Positions 50,401-62,165 of a stretch of 64,000 nt of DNA are shown piece by piece. Source of the DNA: Adiantum capillus-veneris (taxonomy: Eukaryota; Streptophyta; Polypodiopsida; Polypodiales; Pteridaceae); contig CM043944.1 of the NCBI GenBank assembly GCA_014529385.2, forward strand, positions 177,063,740 through 177,127,739, given 5' to 3'. The position numbers and the translations under genes are program-made. Every line of letters starts with the position of its first letter. Positions within the stretch are counted from its first letter, which is position 1. Below the pieces are notes generated by a model that worked only from the letters and a program-made list of their open reading frames with translations, ran no database searches and had not been told where the DNA came from.

Positions 50401-50526
50401 CCTGAACTTAAAGGAGATTCTCCTTTCAGGAAATTTAGCATTGGCAGCCAGGCAATCAAACCATGGTGCCCCTAGGATTACATCCTCATGCTTGAGAGGA
50501 GAGATAAAGAAGTCCTCTTTGTCCAC
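47441..50526 (-). pseudogene. G6 pol: protease end, RT, RNase H, integrase, chromodomain
   Basis: From 50526: protease second half (VILGAPWFDC), RT with DYRALNRITIKN, FSRIDLKSGYHQ and FFDDIIIYS to 49447, RNase H (CDACGDCLGVV, YHQSLKYFM) from 49432 to 48722, integrase with CVVCQKTK, MDFIF, SDTDPRMTSNF and YHPQTDGQ (48624-48037), then GPFQIL and HEDKVLRGSKTIR followed by a stop and YLIKFKNYPFEDVRWMQ, the remains of a chromodomain (47540-47465). The RT lacks about ten residues after MPFGL, where TNAP-x-TF should stand. Frames change near 50500, 49440 and 48700. RNase H starts CDAC where D-A-S is usual. Inactive. Confidence 0.92.
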
Positions 50527-52199
50527 ATAGCTTTGAACAGGAGCCTCAATTTCCCGATTAAGGGAGTGACTGAAGCTTCTTGCTCCTTGAAAGCACTATC
50601 TGCGGGTAGGACATCTCCCATCTCGTAGGCTTGTATGCCTAGCTTGGTGGCCAACTCTATAGATATAAAATTGTGAGTAGAACCAGGGTCAAAGAGAATA
50701 AAAGCATCATGTTCTCTTACCTTTCCCCAAGCATGGCATACAGGAGATCCTTTGTGATGAGTTTGTTGAGTCGCCTCCTCTTGGATTTCAACCAAGGAAT
50801 CTCTAGGAGGATCTTGGTGGTTGTTCTTTTGGGGACAAGCGTGGCACGCATGCCCTTGTTCTCCGCACTTGAAACACCGGTTATCCTTGCGATAACGCTC
50901 AAGCTCTTTGGGAGAGAGTTTGTTTTTACCTTTGTAAACTCCCTTCTCTTTAGCTTTGTTGGAGTTACCCTTAGGGGACTTTTGGACATTGTCCTTCCCC
51001 TTAGACTCGTTGGAACCCTCGTTTTCTATGGGCTTATTATTTCTTTTAGCCCCCGTTTGGAAATTGATTCTTGAGGCCACCATAGTATGGTGTATTACCG
51101 CCGATATGGTACGTGGCCTTTGGGAGTTGACATACTCCACCATTTCTTCGGTTAAGACCGCACAAAATTGTTGCTTTTGCTCTCCAAAATCCAACTTTTT
51201 GAAGACAGTGGCTTTGAGTTGTAGGTCCCAAAACTGTCTACATATTTGTGGATGGATTCATAGGGAGAGAGCTTTAAGCTTCGCCATTCGGTGAGTACTT
51301 TGTCTTTGGCATCGGTGGCCAAAAACTGCTTCATAATGGAAGCTCTTAAAGCTTTCCATGTTCGTGGAGCTTCACCGTTGGCTCGTAGGCTAGACCACCA
51401 TTGCCTGTCGGACTTTTGAAAGTGCATAGCTACATGCGTAGCTTAGAGGACTCCATGAAGCCCTCATCTCCAAACGCCGCATCAAATCGCTGGATAAAGG
51501 CAAGACTTTGTCCGTAGCACCAAAGGTACCATCATAGGTAAGGAAAGATATGCTCTTCCCTCCCTCTTTGAATTTCTTCAACTTGGACGACCTCTTCCAT
51601 GGGGCATAGGATTTCCTATGGCCTCTTCTTTTTTATGGTTCAAAGATTGCACCATCACTTTCTTCAGAAGGTGAAGAATTTGAAGAAGGTGGAGAAGAGG
51701 GTGACCTCTTTCTCGCCTTTTTCTTGTCTTGATCTTCGGCGTCTTCACCATCACTTTCATAAGAGGAAGAGGATGAAGAAGATGGAGAAGAGGGTGTCCT
51801 CTTTCTCACCTTTTTCTTCTCTTGCTTTTTATCATCCCTCTTTGAATTATGATGTGGAGAAGAGTGTGACGATCTTCTCCGCTTTGGTGGTGATGGAGAG
51901 TGTTTAGCCCGCCGTCTTCATGGAGCCATCTCTGCCGAGGTGGCGGGAGACTCACTTCTTTCTCGTTCCTTCAATGTAGGCTCTTGAGTTCTCCTTTGGG
52001 AAGGAGATGCATCATCAAGAAGTAAATTCTTGAGCCCTTCATATGGATTCTCTTCTTCTTCCCGAATCGGAGAGAGACCTCTTTTGGGAGTCTCACAAGG
52101 AGTCTTCCTAGGTGTTCTCTCGTCATGGTGATGAGCTTGGAGAATCTCATGAGCACGGAGCTGCCGTTGCACTTCACTTTGGAGAGATGGATTGCCCAT
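50478..52199 (-). pseudogene. G6 gag with Ser/Arg-rich repeats, zinc knuckle and protease start
   Basis: Starts at ATG 52199 (MGNPSLQSEVQRQLRAHEI). A Pro/Arg/Glu-rich stretch leads to two 32-residue repeats rich in Ser and Lys/Arg (51838-51651) that resemble RS-type linkers. Then FLTYDGTFGATD (51550), a capsid domain (WWSSLRANGEAPRTWKAL, 51427-51160), knuckle RCFKCGEQGHACHAC (near 50875) and protease site ILFDPGSTHNFIS (near 50680). The catalytic triplet is D-P-G where D-[ST]-G is expected. Frame changes near 51600, 51430 and 51200. Would package RNA; dead here. Confidence 0.88.
51651..51838 (-). repeat. 96-bp tandem duplication in G6 gag
   Basis: ACCATCACTT begins copies at 51651 and 51747, both followed by AGAAGGTGGAGAAGAGGGTG-like text. 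In frame this doubles a Ser-rich, basic peptide. Confidence 0.8.
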
Positions 52200-52637
52200 G
52201 GCTTGTTGAAGCCTAGAAACAAGATGTCAGCCATTCTAACAACTTTTAGGTGTAAACTTTTTAGGTGTACTTTGGCACTTCAAGCCCTAATTTCTACTCA
52301 TCTTTACCCCTTTAGAAAAAGCACTCAAGCTACTGTACCCGCGGCTCGAATACCATTAATTGCAAGGAATAGAAGAGAGGGTCTTTCAACACCAAAACAA
52401 CACCGGCTCCTGTCAAGCTTCTAATAGCTCAATAGTGGTTAAGCCATAGGCAATCCCCGTAGGACTCCACTATTAAGACCATAGCTCTCGACGTGATGCC
52501 CCGTTAACTACACGAAGGCAGGCGCACTGCAAGGCTAAGAAATCTCTATTCTACTTACTCACAGGCAGTTAATAATACCAACCATTTATAGCTAGCTTGA
52601 GGACCTCCCTTCTTGAGCAAGAAAAGAGAAACCTTGT

Positions 52638-52649
52638 GCTTTGATACCA
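52638..52649 (-). other. G6 primer-binding site (initiator Met tRNA)
   Basis: TGGTATCAAAGC on the minus strand, one change from TGGTATCAGAGC, one base after the 5' LTR. Confidence 0.85.
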
Positions 52650-52650
52650 A

Positions 52651-54256
52651 TGTAACATTTAATGGCCTAAAAACTTATGTGTAGAGGAAATTAGCATGAA
52701 CATAGTGGGCATTTCATTAGAATAGATTCCTAATGAGAATTACAAGAGTGCTTGGGTGGAGAGAGCAACAAAAAGCATAACACCTAGTTAGATAGCATCA
52801 ACAATACTTTCAAAAGAGAGAGGAATTAAGCTATTGACAACAGTTGAGGACCGGATTTGCATGGAGCCGGTCCCCCATCCAAAAGGATTTGTATTATGGT
52901 TTCTCCCATCAAGAGAGACATTGTACAATACAACTCTTTGTGTTCCTTCAAGGCTAGCTAGTGCAAGGAAGATGAAAGCTTCAAGCACTAAGAAAAACAG
53001 TTAGCAAACACAACACCAATTATCCCTGTTCTTAGACCCAAGACCTCACACACCTTCGAAGATGGTGAGAGCTAGCAGGATATGAGAGTAGATTGAGAGG
53101 AAGGAGTATCTTACGAGAAATATGTACATCTCCTCACATAATCACTCATATTAGCATAGCTTAGCTTAGTAATTAGCTTGGTAGAGGAGATGAGCATGCA
53201 TTGAAGCTTGGCTCTTGGTTGGATTTTCATCCACATGCCAAGATTATGTCGATGTAGGCTTCTATCTCACAAGCTTGGAGTAGGTGATGAGCTCTCCATT
53301 AAAGCTTGGGAAGAGATAGTCTTCTTTACTTCTCACATAGACTGTGTGAGAGTGGATGTGTGATAATGCCTTGCAAAAATCAGCCCCCTCTCTCTCTTGG
53401 GAGATCCCTCTTGCAATTTGCTCTTGCAGGCTTCCCATTGGACAATGCCAAGCTTAGCCAATAGCAAAATCGGGGTAAATTGAAGAGCCTTCTGACATGT
53501 GTCCCTCTTTCCCTTTTTGAGAGAGATTTATCAACTAAACTTAATTGATTTAAATGAATTAAATCCCCATTGGACCTTTCCCCATTCTGGCCAATAGGAA
53601 TTAAGTAGCCCATTGGGATGCTGAATTCCTATTGGACCCCTTCACGGGCTGTCCAATAATCATCCAGGAGACTTAATTTTCGTTGGTTCTTTTTATTAAG
53701 TGTTTTAAAATTAATTAGACTAAATCTTCTCTAGCCTAATTCTCATTGGCCCACTTCAAGGGTCATCCAATAGGAATTGAGCACACTTTGGGAGCAACTA
53801 GCTTAGGCATCTGACATGTGTCCTTTAGGCCCTTTGTGTTCAAATGGGAGCTTGTGTGTGTGTGTAAGTTTTTAGTCTTTTTCTCTCATCCCCCTACCTT
53901 TAGGGCTCGCCCCCTCATGTGTAGGGATGTGTGTTGACTTTGGAGAGTACACAAACCACCCAATTTATCCTAAGCTTTAACCCTTTGGACACAACCTTTG
54001 AATTTTGGAACCTTAGCATTTTGGAAGTCTTAATGGGCTGAACCTTAGGGTCTTTTTAGCCCATTGTTGCACATGGCTCTTTTGCAGATGGCCCCCCCTT
54101 TGGATCCCTATTTTCCCTCCTTTAGATCCCTACTGTGGCTGGTCTGCTAGCTTAACCAATATTCTAGCTTTTTCTCCCATGTTACTTCCCCATATTAAAT
54201 GATCAGTTTAACATGAGAAAATCATTTAGGAGACTTAGATATTGATTATTATGACA
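52651..54256 (-). repeat. G6 5' LTR
   Basis: 1606 bp; ends TGTCATAAT and TGTTACA on the minus strand. Confidence 0.93.
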
Positions 54257-54560
54257 TGGTCTCCAAGGAAGGCCGTGGGCATGGCACTTGAAGACACATA
54301 GAGCCGAAGAAGTTGGGGCTCCGGGAAGCGACCCCTATGTCAGGAGGGACAGGATTTTCAACATGGCCGTTTCGGCGAGTATTTTGGCTTGCTGAGGTCT
54401 CCCGGTCCTGGTGGTCGATTCTCAACACAGGGACTCGCCGTGGTTGGGCCTTCAACGAGGAACCTCTCCTCATCTTCACTGGCGCACACACAGGCTGCCG
54501 CCATCACTGCTTCTCTCTTTTCTTCAAAACAGATGGGTGCCCTAATTTTGGGCACCCCCC
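54257..54560 (+). other. T1 internal region, right part
   Basis: Resumes after G6 with GGCCGTGGGCATGG, a word also present just left of G6 (45429-45442). Overlapping open frames on both strands and no motif. The right border of T1 is unclear. Confidence 0.35.
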
Positions 54561-54944
54561 AATTAAGGGCTTTGGCCCACGGTTCCAGTCAAAATTTTTA
54601 GCAGCCTCGATACTTTTGAACGTGGTTGCCAAGGCACCAATTACATTGGGGGCAAGACAGACCTGATATCGAGAAGCTTTGCAATTAACGTCAACACCGA
54701 ACACATAAGTAGGAAGAGGGAGCGATTCAAGGAATTCGCGTTCGAGGCCAAACCAAGTTACCAATATCTGTTGCACACTTAGCAGATTTTGTTTTTTCAA
54801 ATTCAGCGGAGTCGGGATTATGATGACTTCGTTCCACCACTCAAAGCGGGCGATAAGAATCGTTAAGCAAGTACACATTTCTGTTTTACATCCTGCATTC
54901 ATGAAATCTTGAAGATCTCTTCGTACTCTTGGCATGGCAAGCAA
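54504..54944 (-). CDS. Unknown ORF, probably G5 coding sequence
   Basis: 146 codons from ATG 54944 to a stop at 54504. Reads like a folded domain: FEWWNEVIIIPTPLNLKKQN, VTWFGLEREFLESLPLPTYV, FGVDVNCKASRYQVCLAP. The last 20 or so codons may be T1 sequence, so the natural end is uncertain. Same strand as the G5 extra ORF end (44612-45026) from which T1 and G6 separate it, so it may be the upstream half of that protein. I cannot match it to a family or to the G7 extra ORF by eye. Confidence 0.45.
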   Translation of the reverse strand: MLAMPRVRRDLQDFMNAGCKTEMCTCLTILIARFEWWNEVIIIPTPLNLKKQNLLSVQQILVTWFGLEREFLESLPLPTYVFGVDVNCKASRYQVCLAPNVIGALATTFKSIEAAKNFDWNRGPKPLIGGCPKLGHPSVLKKREKQ

Positions 54945-56023
54945 TTATTGCCTCTGTTCTACAAGTTTTTTGGGGCTAAGAAAAGTGCTTTCAATGGTTA
55001 CACCCTTGCATATCGCTTGCCAAGGTCAACCATGTACACGAACAAACATGGCCGACAAGACTAGAAAGTGTATCATGCATGGTGTATGTGTGATAACTTA
55101 TACGGCTCTGAGCACAGCAGCTAGGTCGGTTTGATGCAAAAGCATAGCAAGTTGTCATTGTTCTAGAATCTCAAGGAGATTAACCTAGCTTGCTGATCGA
55201 CTTGATGTACGGTGCCCAGTTGCTCGGTATGACTGCCTACTGTCACCTTTTCTAGAAATTGGCAGAGAATACATCAGTTATGCATACTTCTCTATAATTC
55301 TCAAGATGCTGAGATATTCGACATGGTCATTTAGCTAAAATTGTTCGACAAGGTCGATTCGTTTTTGCCAATTTGCCATGTTTTGTAATCTCAAGGAGAT
55401 TAGCACATCCTACTGCTTGCCTTGATGCAGGAGGCACGTTGTTCGGCATGGCCGACTCCTTGTCACTATTTCTAGCCATTGCCAAAGGATGCTTGTCACA
55501 CAGTCTTAGCTCATTTCAGTTGAAATTCCTTGACAAGGTCGATTCTTTTTGTCATGCTCTCTGCATGTCAACAACCGCCTCAACTGGCTATCAGCAAGGC
55601 TTCAATTTCTGTGAAGCAAGGCTTCAAGTTAGGAATCTTGCATTGAGACTCCCCAAGTTTGGTATATGCTATAAGCATACAAACTTGGGAGGAAATTGGT
55701 AATATGCTTGCAGGTTCTTTCATTACATGCCAGATGGATGTATATGATACAAGGGACGTATATATATACATGCGACAACTCTCTCTCGTGTAGAAGACAA
55801 GGCTATGAGCAGTTATGGAACGAGTTCTTCTCCATCAAAATTTTAGGATGACTGGTTACAACAGGATAACCAGGTGAGTCAAATTTTCAATATCTTTGTT
55901 TTCATGTTTTCATTGGAAACGTTGTCTGTTATGTAACGCAAAGTGCTTTGACAAATTCACATGAAGCAAGGCTTCTCACGCGTGCCACGATACTTCCCAT
56001 TGACTTGGCATCAAGGGCATTGG
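54945..56023. other. No gene; contains a 219-bp step duplication
   Basis: Non-coding G5 body by position. AATCTCAAGGAGATTA and the text after it (CTTGATG, GTTG, TCGG[TC]ATG, CTTTTCTAG-like) occur at about 55168 and 55387, two diverged tandem units. A TATATATATACATG run lies near 55760. Confidence 0.55.
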
Positions 56024-56925
56024 TGTTTGCGGGTCGTCGCGATGGACATCCATAGCATAGCTCTCAAGCATCAACATATTTATCAATACAGGGGAAGCGA
56101 CTCGAATGAGGCATGGAAACTCACTAGGGTGTCAATCCTAATGAAGTGAACTCGAAGAGATGCAACTACTAACTCTACAAGTAAATCAAACGCATTACCG
56201 CCAGGTAATCTGCCTATGTCCTCCTACACCGTTCTTTAGTCGTCACGCCCGTTTACCATGCAAATCATATCGGAATCGCACGAAACTTGAAGGGGAGCTA
56301 CAGGGGATTGTCAGGAACATGTCCTATCACTATCACATCATTCTGAACAGGTACAACGATCGCAATTGTTCGTCCCAAAGTCAGCAAAAACAGCACAGGT
56401 GATCCTAATGGGTCGTTTTAGGGTCCCTAAAGCCCCTCCTACGGTCAAAACAACATAAAAACATGCATATAGACACTCAAAACATCATTTTAAGGCCTCA
56501 AACTCGTAGTTGAAAGCCTACACCGAATCCTGAATGATTACACTTGAATGAAAGAGCAAGATGAGAGGTACACAATGCAATAATCAAATCTGAATTTGGA
56601 TTACCGTAGCCGCAATGCGAAGATTACAAGTTTGAACGAGAAGGAGCTCTCAAACGTACACTGTCTTCTCAGCTCTCCATTCAAAAGATTATCCAAAACT
56701 TACAAAAAATGACCTTTATAGATTAGGTCTTTACAAAATGGCTTGTCCGGCCATAAGCTCCCAAAATTCTAACTGGCTCTCTAATATACGATTGCTCCCA
56801 TAAGATAATCATACATCCTTTGACAATTTCCCGGCTTAGAGATGCTTCTTTACATTTTTACAACGGTTTCTCAGAAAAATATGATCCTTCTGGCAACGGC
56901 CACTTGTTGCTTCATCCGCCAAACA
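56024..56925 (-). repeat. G7 3' LTR
   Basis: 902 bp, TGTTTGGCGG to CGCAAACA on the minus strand. It supplies the unoccupied form of the site into which C1 jumped in G1 (TTTGGGAGCTTATGG). A TATA-like box lies at 56715-56720 and a palindrome (AACGATCGCAATTGTT) at 56355-56370. Confidence 0.92.
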
Positions 56926-56942
56926 CTCCTCCCTTCCTTATC
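56926..56942 (-). other. G7 polypurine tract
   Basis: GATAAGGAAGGGAGGAG (minus) directly before TGTTTGGCGG. Confidence 0.88.
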
Positions 56943-56963
56943 CTTGCACGCCCTCGTGCATGT

Positions 56964-57489
56964 TCAGTGCTTTGGCTGTTGATGTGGCTCTAATGAAGCA
57001 AGTGTCGCTGAAAAACTTCTCATTCGCAAGACGGCTTCTAGGGCTTCTTGATGCTGTCTGAATGGACTTTCAGATAAGGTGTGTTGGTATGCTACGTACC
57101 TTGCCTTGAGGTCCTTCGCCATGGGATGGAAAATCCTTGAATCCATTTCAAAGAATCCTGTGACGAAGGCCACTTCAAATGTCTGCAAGTAGTGTGAGGG
57201 CAGGTACATTAGCCTGGAGTACATGGCCATCAAGATGTGTCGTGGAGGTGAGTCCTGTAGCTTGTTCATCTCTTATATCCAGATCGGGCCCTTGAAAGTC
57301 CTGCTCCTGTTGCCCTTGGTGTGATGTTCCAGGCAAATCTGGTGCTTCTTGTCCGGGCAGCAGTTGTGGTTGAGTCTGGGCTTTCTCTGCTTTGATTTGC
57401 TGTTGAAAAAGCAGATCTTCTTTTTCCTTTAGTAGCGTGTCACCGATCTGCTTCTGAATCTGTAGTTCAGCGCTTTCTTGAGCTAGTTG
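56964..57489 (-). pseudogene. G7 extra ORF, C-terminal end (shifted frame)
   Basis: From 57489 the frame of the coiled-coil part fades into a Gln-rich stretch, and by 57269 the coding frame has changed. The last 100 codons read SRLMYLPSHYLQTFEVAFVT then GFF, IFHPM and ARY, the block conserved in G5, then a Gln/Glu-rich tail to the stop at 56964, just 20 bp before the PPT. It is the C-terminus of the protein described at 57490-59688. Confidence 0.7.
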
Positions 57490-59688
57490 CTACTCCGTTT
57501 CTTTTAACTTTAGCTCATTTTCCACCATCTGGGCCACCATCCCTAATACGAGCAACTTTCTTTGAAGGTTTTCTTGCTCTAGCTCTGCTTTTAGTGTTGC
57601 TATAGTGTTCACTATCGTGGCATCGTCAGATGTGGAGACCAATCCCCCAGCAGGTTCCTGATTCGCCATCAAAGTTGTCAGAGTGCCTTTGACAGTATTG
57701 TATGAGCTTCTAAGCCTCTGAAATCTTGCTCTCTCGTAGGCAAGCTGCTCCGTAGCTTTCTGTACTCTTGTTGTCACTTCTTGGCACTCCTTTTCTTTGG
57801 TTGTCAAGTCTGTCCTGACGTCCACCAAGTCTTTGATGAGAGACTGAGCCTATTGTCGCTCAAGGTCTCTCTCCTTCGTTATGCATTCTAATTGCGCCCT
57901 CAGGCTTTCTAACTCATTTTGCCCAGATGATTGCTTTTGTTGGGCCTCTTGTACGTGCCTTTCTTTTTCACTTAGCACCATGTGCTGACATTGGAATTGC
58001 CGTTCTAATTCCCTTAGAGTTTGTTTGTAATCAAAACCAGCCACTGCCTAGCAGGCTTCGTGGTATCCGATTGCTTCTGTAGGAGGTATAAACTCCTTTT
58101 GCGAGGTTGAAGGGGGAGGAGTTGGCTGTTTTTTGTTCGATAGAGAAGGGGGAGGAGGAGGATATTTTGGCGAAGGAGGAGGTGATTTGCGGGAGGGAGG
58201 AGGTGATTTGGGTGAGGGAGGAGGTGGGATTGATTCTTGTCGTACGTGCCTCTTTTCTGAAGTCTCTTCCCTTTGTTGCGAAGCAGATGCTTCCGCTTTT
58301 CTTTTCTTTAGAATCCTGATGATTCTTTGGCGAGTGAGATCCGCCACCCTTCGCGCTTCCAAATTCCTTTCTCTTTGGATCTTCTTTAGATGCTCTGCCT
58401 GGTTTGTCTCATCAGCCGCGTCTTTCTCCTTTATTCCTTCAGTGGAATGCGAAGAGATGTCCACTTCCGCAGCCTTTTGCTCTGCTTCTAACCTTTGCTT
58501 CTCAGCGCGTATGCGAGTTGCATTATCTATTCTTTCTTGCCTTTCCCTTTTGAATCTTCTTTTTTGTGTCTGTTGTGTTGCAGCCGCTCTAGCCTGTCTA
58601 TCAGCCCTTAACTTGGTTCTTCTTTCCTCGACTCTTTTTTGAGCTTCCGCATATGCTTTTTGCATGTCCAAGTGCGGTACTACAGTTTTCTCCCCTCTTT
58701 TTCTCTCGAGCGGCTTTGTGGAGTCTTCCTCCTCGCTTTCCTCAAACTCTGATGGCCCTTTGTCTTTAGACTCTTGATATTTTTCTTCATCACTCGAACT
58801 TTTGTTGGTGACCTTTGCTGAGCGCGATGATGTCGTGCCGGGGGTCGTCCTTATGGAGTGAGCAACCAGCTTGGATTTCTGGATCATGGTCGTTCGAGAG
58901 CTGGCAGCTGGCAAATCTTCGATCATTCCCAAAGGCTGGTATGCTATTCTGGTTAGCATCGGCCCTGCGTTCATGTAGCTTTTATTTTTTGCGGAGCTTT
59001 TCAAATTTGCTTCAATCAGATTGTCTAGAATGTAAGAACCGTAGTCGCAGCGAATGGTTCTATTTTTGGCCGTCGCTAGAGCCATGACCACGACAATGTG
59101 CAGGATTGGCTCGGTGTAGTGAGGAGGCTTTTGTACTCTGAAATGCTGGGAGATCAATCGCATCGGCAATTCCAGCTCTCCGTATATCATGTCACTGTAT
59201 TTGTATTTGTTTTCCTTTGCTTTCATGAATGCCTTCTCATTGTCCAGTGACTTTGTCTTCGCCAACAAATCATGTTGACCTGGGAGGAAATGTAAAGCTT
59301 CGTTGATGATTTCCTTCGTGATCTTTACTTTCACCTTCGATCCATCCTTGTCCGTGAGCATTGCCTGCCCATCATATTGTATCGAGCTCATGAGCTCATG
59401 GGCCCTCATGTAATCTGTTCCCCATGACTATAATCTGAAAAATTGTTCCAAGTGTACAGCTCGCACTGCCTCTCTTACCTTCGGCCTTCGATGGAGGTTC
59501 CATATCTCTCGTGGCATGATAGTTGTTTTTACCAAGTCACCATCCGCATCCTTAAACTTCGAGATGAATATGTGGGCAGGGATTTGAGCAAGTATTTCAT
59601 CCGAGATGTGAGCCTTTTCATTTGTGGAGAGCTCCTCCACTTCATATGGTGCTGCTGTCCACTGCCTTTCTTTCTTTTGGCGAGGCAT
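57490..59688 (-). pseudogene. G7 extra ORF: plant-transposon domain, Pro-rich linker, coiled coil
   Basis: One frame of 733 codons from ATG 59688, interrupted only by TAG codons at 59428-59430, 58048-58050, 57850-57852 and 57490-57492, each where Gln would fit. Order: MPRQKKERQW basic start; a globular part (about 59580-58890; KITKEIINEALHFLPG, ELPMRLISQHF, DYGSYILDNLI) resembling the putative plant transposon protein domain found in Athila-like ORFs; an acidic Ser patch (SSSDEEK, EESEEED); a long Arg/Glu/Ala-rich helix (about 58660-58280); an extensin-like run of SPPP motifs (58210-58090); and heptad coiled coil (58044-57500). No membrane segment is evident, so it does not look like an envelope protein. 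Function unknown; the helix-rich plan suggests a structural or nucleic-acid-binding role. Confidence 0.75.
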
Positions 59689-61860
59689 TCTGTGTCAGGA
59701 GAATCACAAGCTGTCAGGATTTTCCCTTCGCAATCAATCGCATTTAGACTTTCAGTAAAAAAATAGTTCAAAAGTTAAAACTGATCATAACTTGAACAAA
59801 TTTCATCCATTTTTATCCATATTTCACCAGTGGGACTAGGAAGACTAGAGCTCTCACTGATTAAAATTTGAGCCAATTTTGGAGCTGAGGTACACCGATC
59901 GCGATCGTAGTACAGAGGTCAAAATTAGATTTGATCACATAAGTGGGTTGCTGATAGTTGGAGGGTCATTTTGGTCCACTCTGTGTGTCATTTGAACCAC
60001 TTTTGAGTTTATAGGTCCCATTTCTAGGTTACAAGGGAGTTTTGGACTAGACTCTGACTTTTCATGAGTTTTTGATGTCCAAATGGCTTGAAACTTGGTT
60101 GGTGACTTGAACAAGATGTATACAAGGGATCTGATAAGTTTTTGTCAAAATCTGAAGCTGAGGTACACCGATTGTGATCGATGTTCTGGGCCTTTTTTGG
60201 GTGAAAACTAGATGGTCATGAACCCCTATGCCTGCCTAGCCCACTGATGATTTATTTACAAGTTTGGACTTAAAATGAACAAATTAGAGCAATTCTTCAC
60301 TATTTGACCATATTTTACTAAGTCTAACCATATTGGGTTTTCCTTATGAACTTTGGCTGGATCCTGGAGTTAGTTGAAATTAGTTTTAGAGCTCCCACTG
60401 CTTCCATGAGGTTTTGCTACCATCAGCATACTCCATTGTCTGATTTTGATCTTATCAGGCACTTTATACCCTGTCTTAGGAGGTTTCCCAGATTGGTGCA
60501 TTTTTCAAGAATTTCTTGGATATCCATGTGATGCTTGAACATCCTTAAGTGACCTTTTGGGTTTGTCATTGGCTCGGCTCCAATTCTACCTTTGTATGAT
60601 CATTCGAGACTGAAATGACTATATCTGTACTTGTAGGAGATTCTGAGATCCATCCGAGGTTTTCTACAATTGTTCTGACTCTTAGTCGGACAAGTGTAGC
60701 TTTCAAACCATCCATCATTATTTTTAACAGGATTTTGGTAGTTGTTGGTCAAATTTTCCTTTTTCGGTTGTGTTTGACAAATTTGGCCCATTAAATGAGC
60801 AAACTTGTGCATTTTCCTTGAAAATTCAAGAGTGTGTACATTTAGCTGAGTTCCAAGCCTGGGCCAAATCAAAAGCTGCAAAACCTGCATCTGGGGGCAC
60901 TGATCGCGATCGTACCATGGAGGCCAAAATTGATTTTGACACCAGCAGATTGTAGGCGAGGCTGATGGGAGATGTTTTGCATGTTCTGTCCCAATTTTCG
61001 TCAGTGAGATACACTGATCGTGATTGGTGTACCACCACCAAATTGTGTTTTGACCATATGGCTTTGTTCCTAACCTTGTGGGGAGCACATTGATGTGTTA
61101 TGTGCCTGAAAAAAGTTTTGTTTGAATGCCTCTAAGGACCCTTGACCTCTTTGACCCGATCCGACTTTGTTTTGATCCCTTCGCCCGTTTGTGCAATGAT
61201 TCGCACTTGCATGCGTAATAGACTTGATCTTTGCTTGATAAGGAACATGCTTGTGAAGTCTGGTGTGAAATGCTGGCTCCAACCATCCGTACGGGGTAGA
61301 AATGTGGCTGTTCGCTCTAGGTCAAAAAGCTCTCTCCTTCTCTCTCAAAAGGTGAAAATGAAAAATGAGCTAGAGTTTGGCCTACCTGGCCTATATCTTC
61401 CCGAGATTTTCGTGACACAGGGCTGATTTTCCTCACCTTTTATCCCGATATAATCTGCACCCCCATCTGTGGGTCGAACCGCTTGTCGTTCTGGCATCGT
61501 ATGACCATTTGATGCGATTTTGGCGAAATGTAGTCATGATTATTAAGGCTGAAATTTGACTCTTTAGATTAGCTTCATATCTTCCATGCTTGATATCCTT
61601 ATCATGATACTTTGGAGTTTGCTTCCAGAACTTGATTCCGGCACTTGTGAGCGAGATTTTTTAATTTTTGATGTTTTATTAACGAAAATCAAACACAATA
61701 AAATGAAAATACTTATTAACTGGAAAAAATTAGCCAAAATTATTATACTCACCCCTAAGTATATAAAATGCCAGGTTTTGATCGGATATGTTCGAAACTG
61801 AACTCTAAATAATGAAAAAACACGCACATTATGTACATATATATACGTTGGACCCCTTAA
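59689..61860. other. G7 spacer with recurring palindromes
   Basis: Non-coding. CGATCGCGATCG-type words with an adjacent GGTACACC lie near 59896, 60169, 60901 and 61016, mirroring the G1 leader on the other strand. Short frames inside are not conserved. Confidence 0.65.
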
Positions 61861-62165
61861 TGGCCTTGACGGTTTCTAGATTCATCAATTATTCCCCCCT
61901 TCCTTGTCTGAGTCGTCCCGGATGAAGGTTCGATGCATGTGCATGGGTTTTGGAATCTGTGTCTATGCATGGCCGTGTAATGTGGCCCTATTTGGATGTT
62001 TGAGACAACACGTCGGGTAACAATATGTTGTGCAAGATGCGGGAACTGAGTGTAGTTTTCAGTGGCTTTTGATGGTGAGGGTAGCTGTTTGTGGAACAGA
62101 AGAGCTTGCACTCGAATTGCTCTTTCCTTGATTGTGGGTGTTGTGATGGTAATTATTATTGGAAC
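61861..62165. other. G7 spacer, upstream end
   Basis: Follows the stop of the W-rich frame. A polypyrimidine patch ATTCCCCCCTTCCTTG at about 61890 resembles PPT complements elsewhere but has no LTR beside it. Confidence 0.4.

Larger units (their letters stand above)
45444..54256 (-). mobile_element. G6: frameshifted Ty3/gypsy chromovirus inside T1
   Basis: 8.8 kb on the minus strand: 5' LTR 52651-54256, PBS, gag with Ser/Arg-rich repeats, zinc knuckle, protease, RT, RNase H, integrase, broken chromodomain, PPT, 3' LTR 45444-47057. Flanks TGGTA (45439-45443) and TGGTC (54257-54261) fit a 5-bp duplication with one change. The polyprotein is cut by several frameshifts and stops, a clear contrast with G4. 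Confidence 0.93.

Noticed and set aside
57490-59688. Alternative genetic code or amber suppression to explain four TAG codons
   Set aside because: TAG also interrupts unrelated elements at Gln sites, and TGA appears too. Methylation-linked C to T decay is simpler in a plant nucleus.
57490-59688. Envelope-like gene
   Set aside because: No signal peptide or transmembrane segment is evident; the protein is charged, helical and proline-rich.
61889-61904. Polypyrimidine patch as a possible extra PPT
   Set aside because: No LTR start (TGTT) abuts it on either strand.
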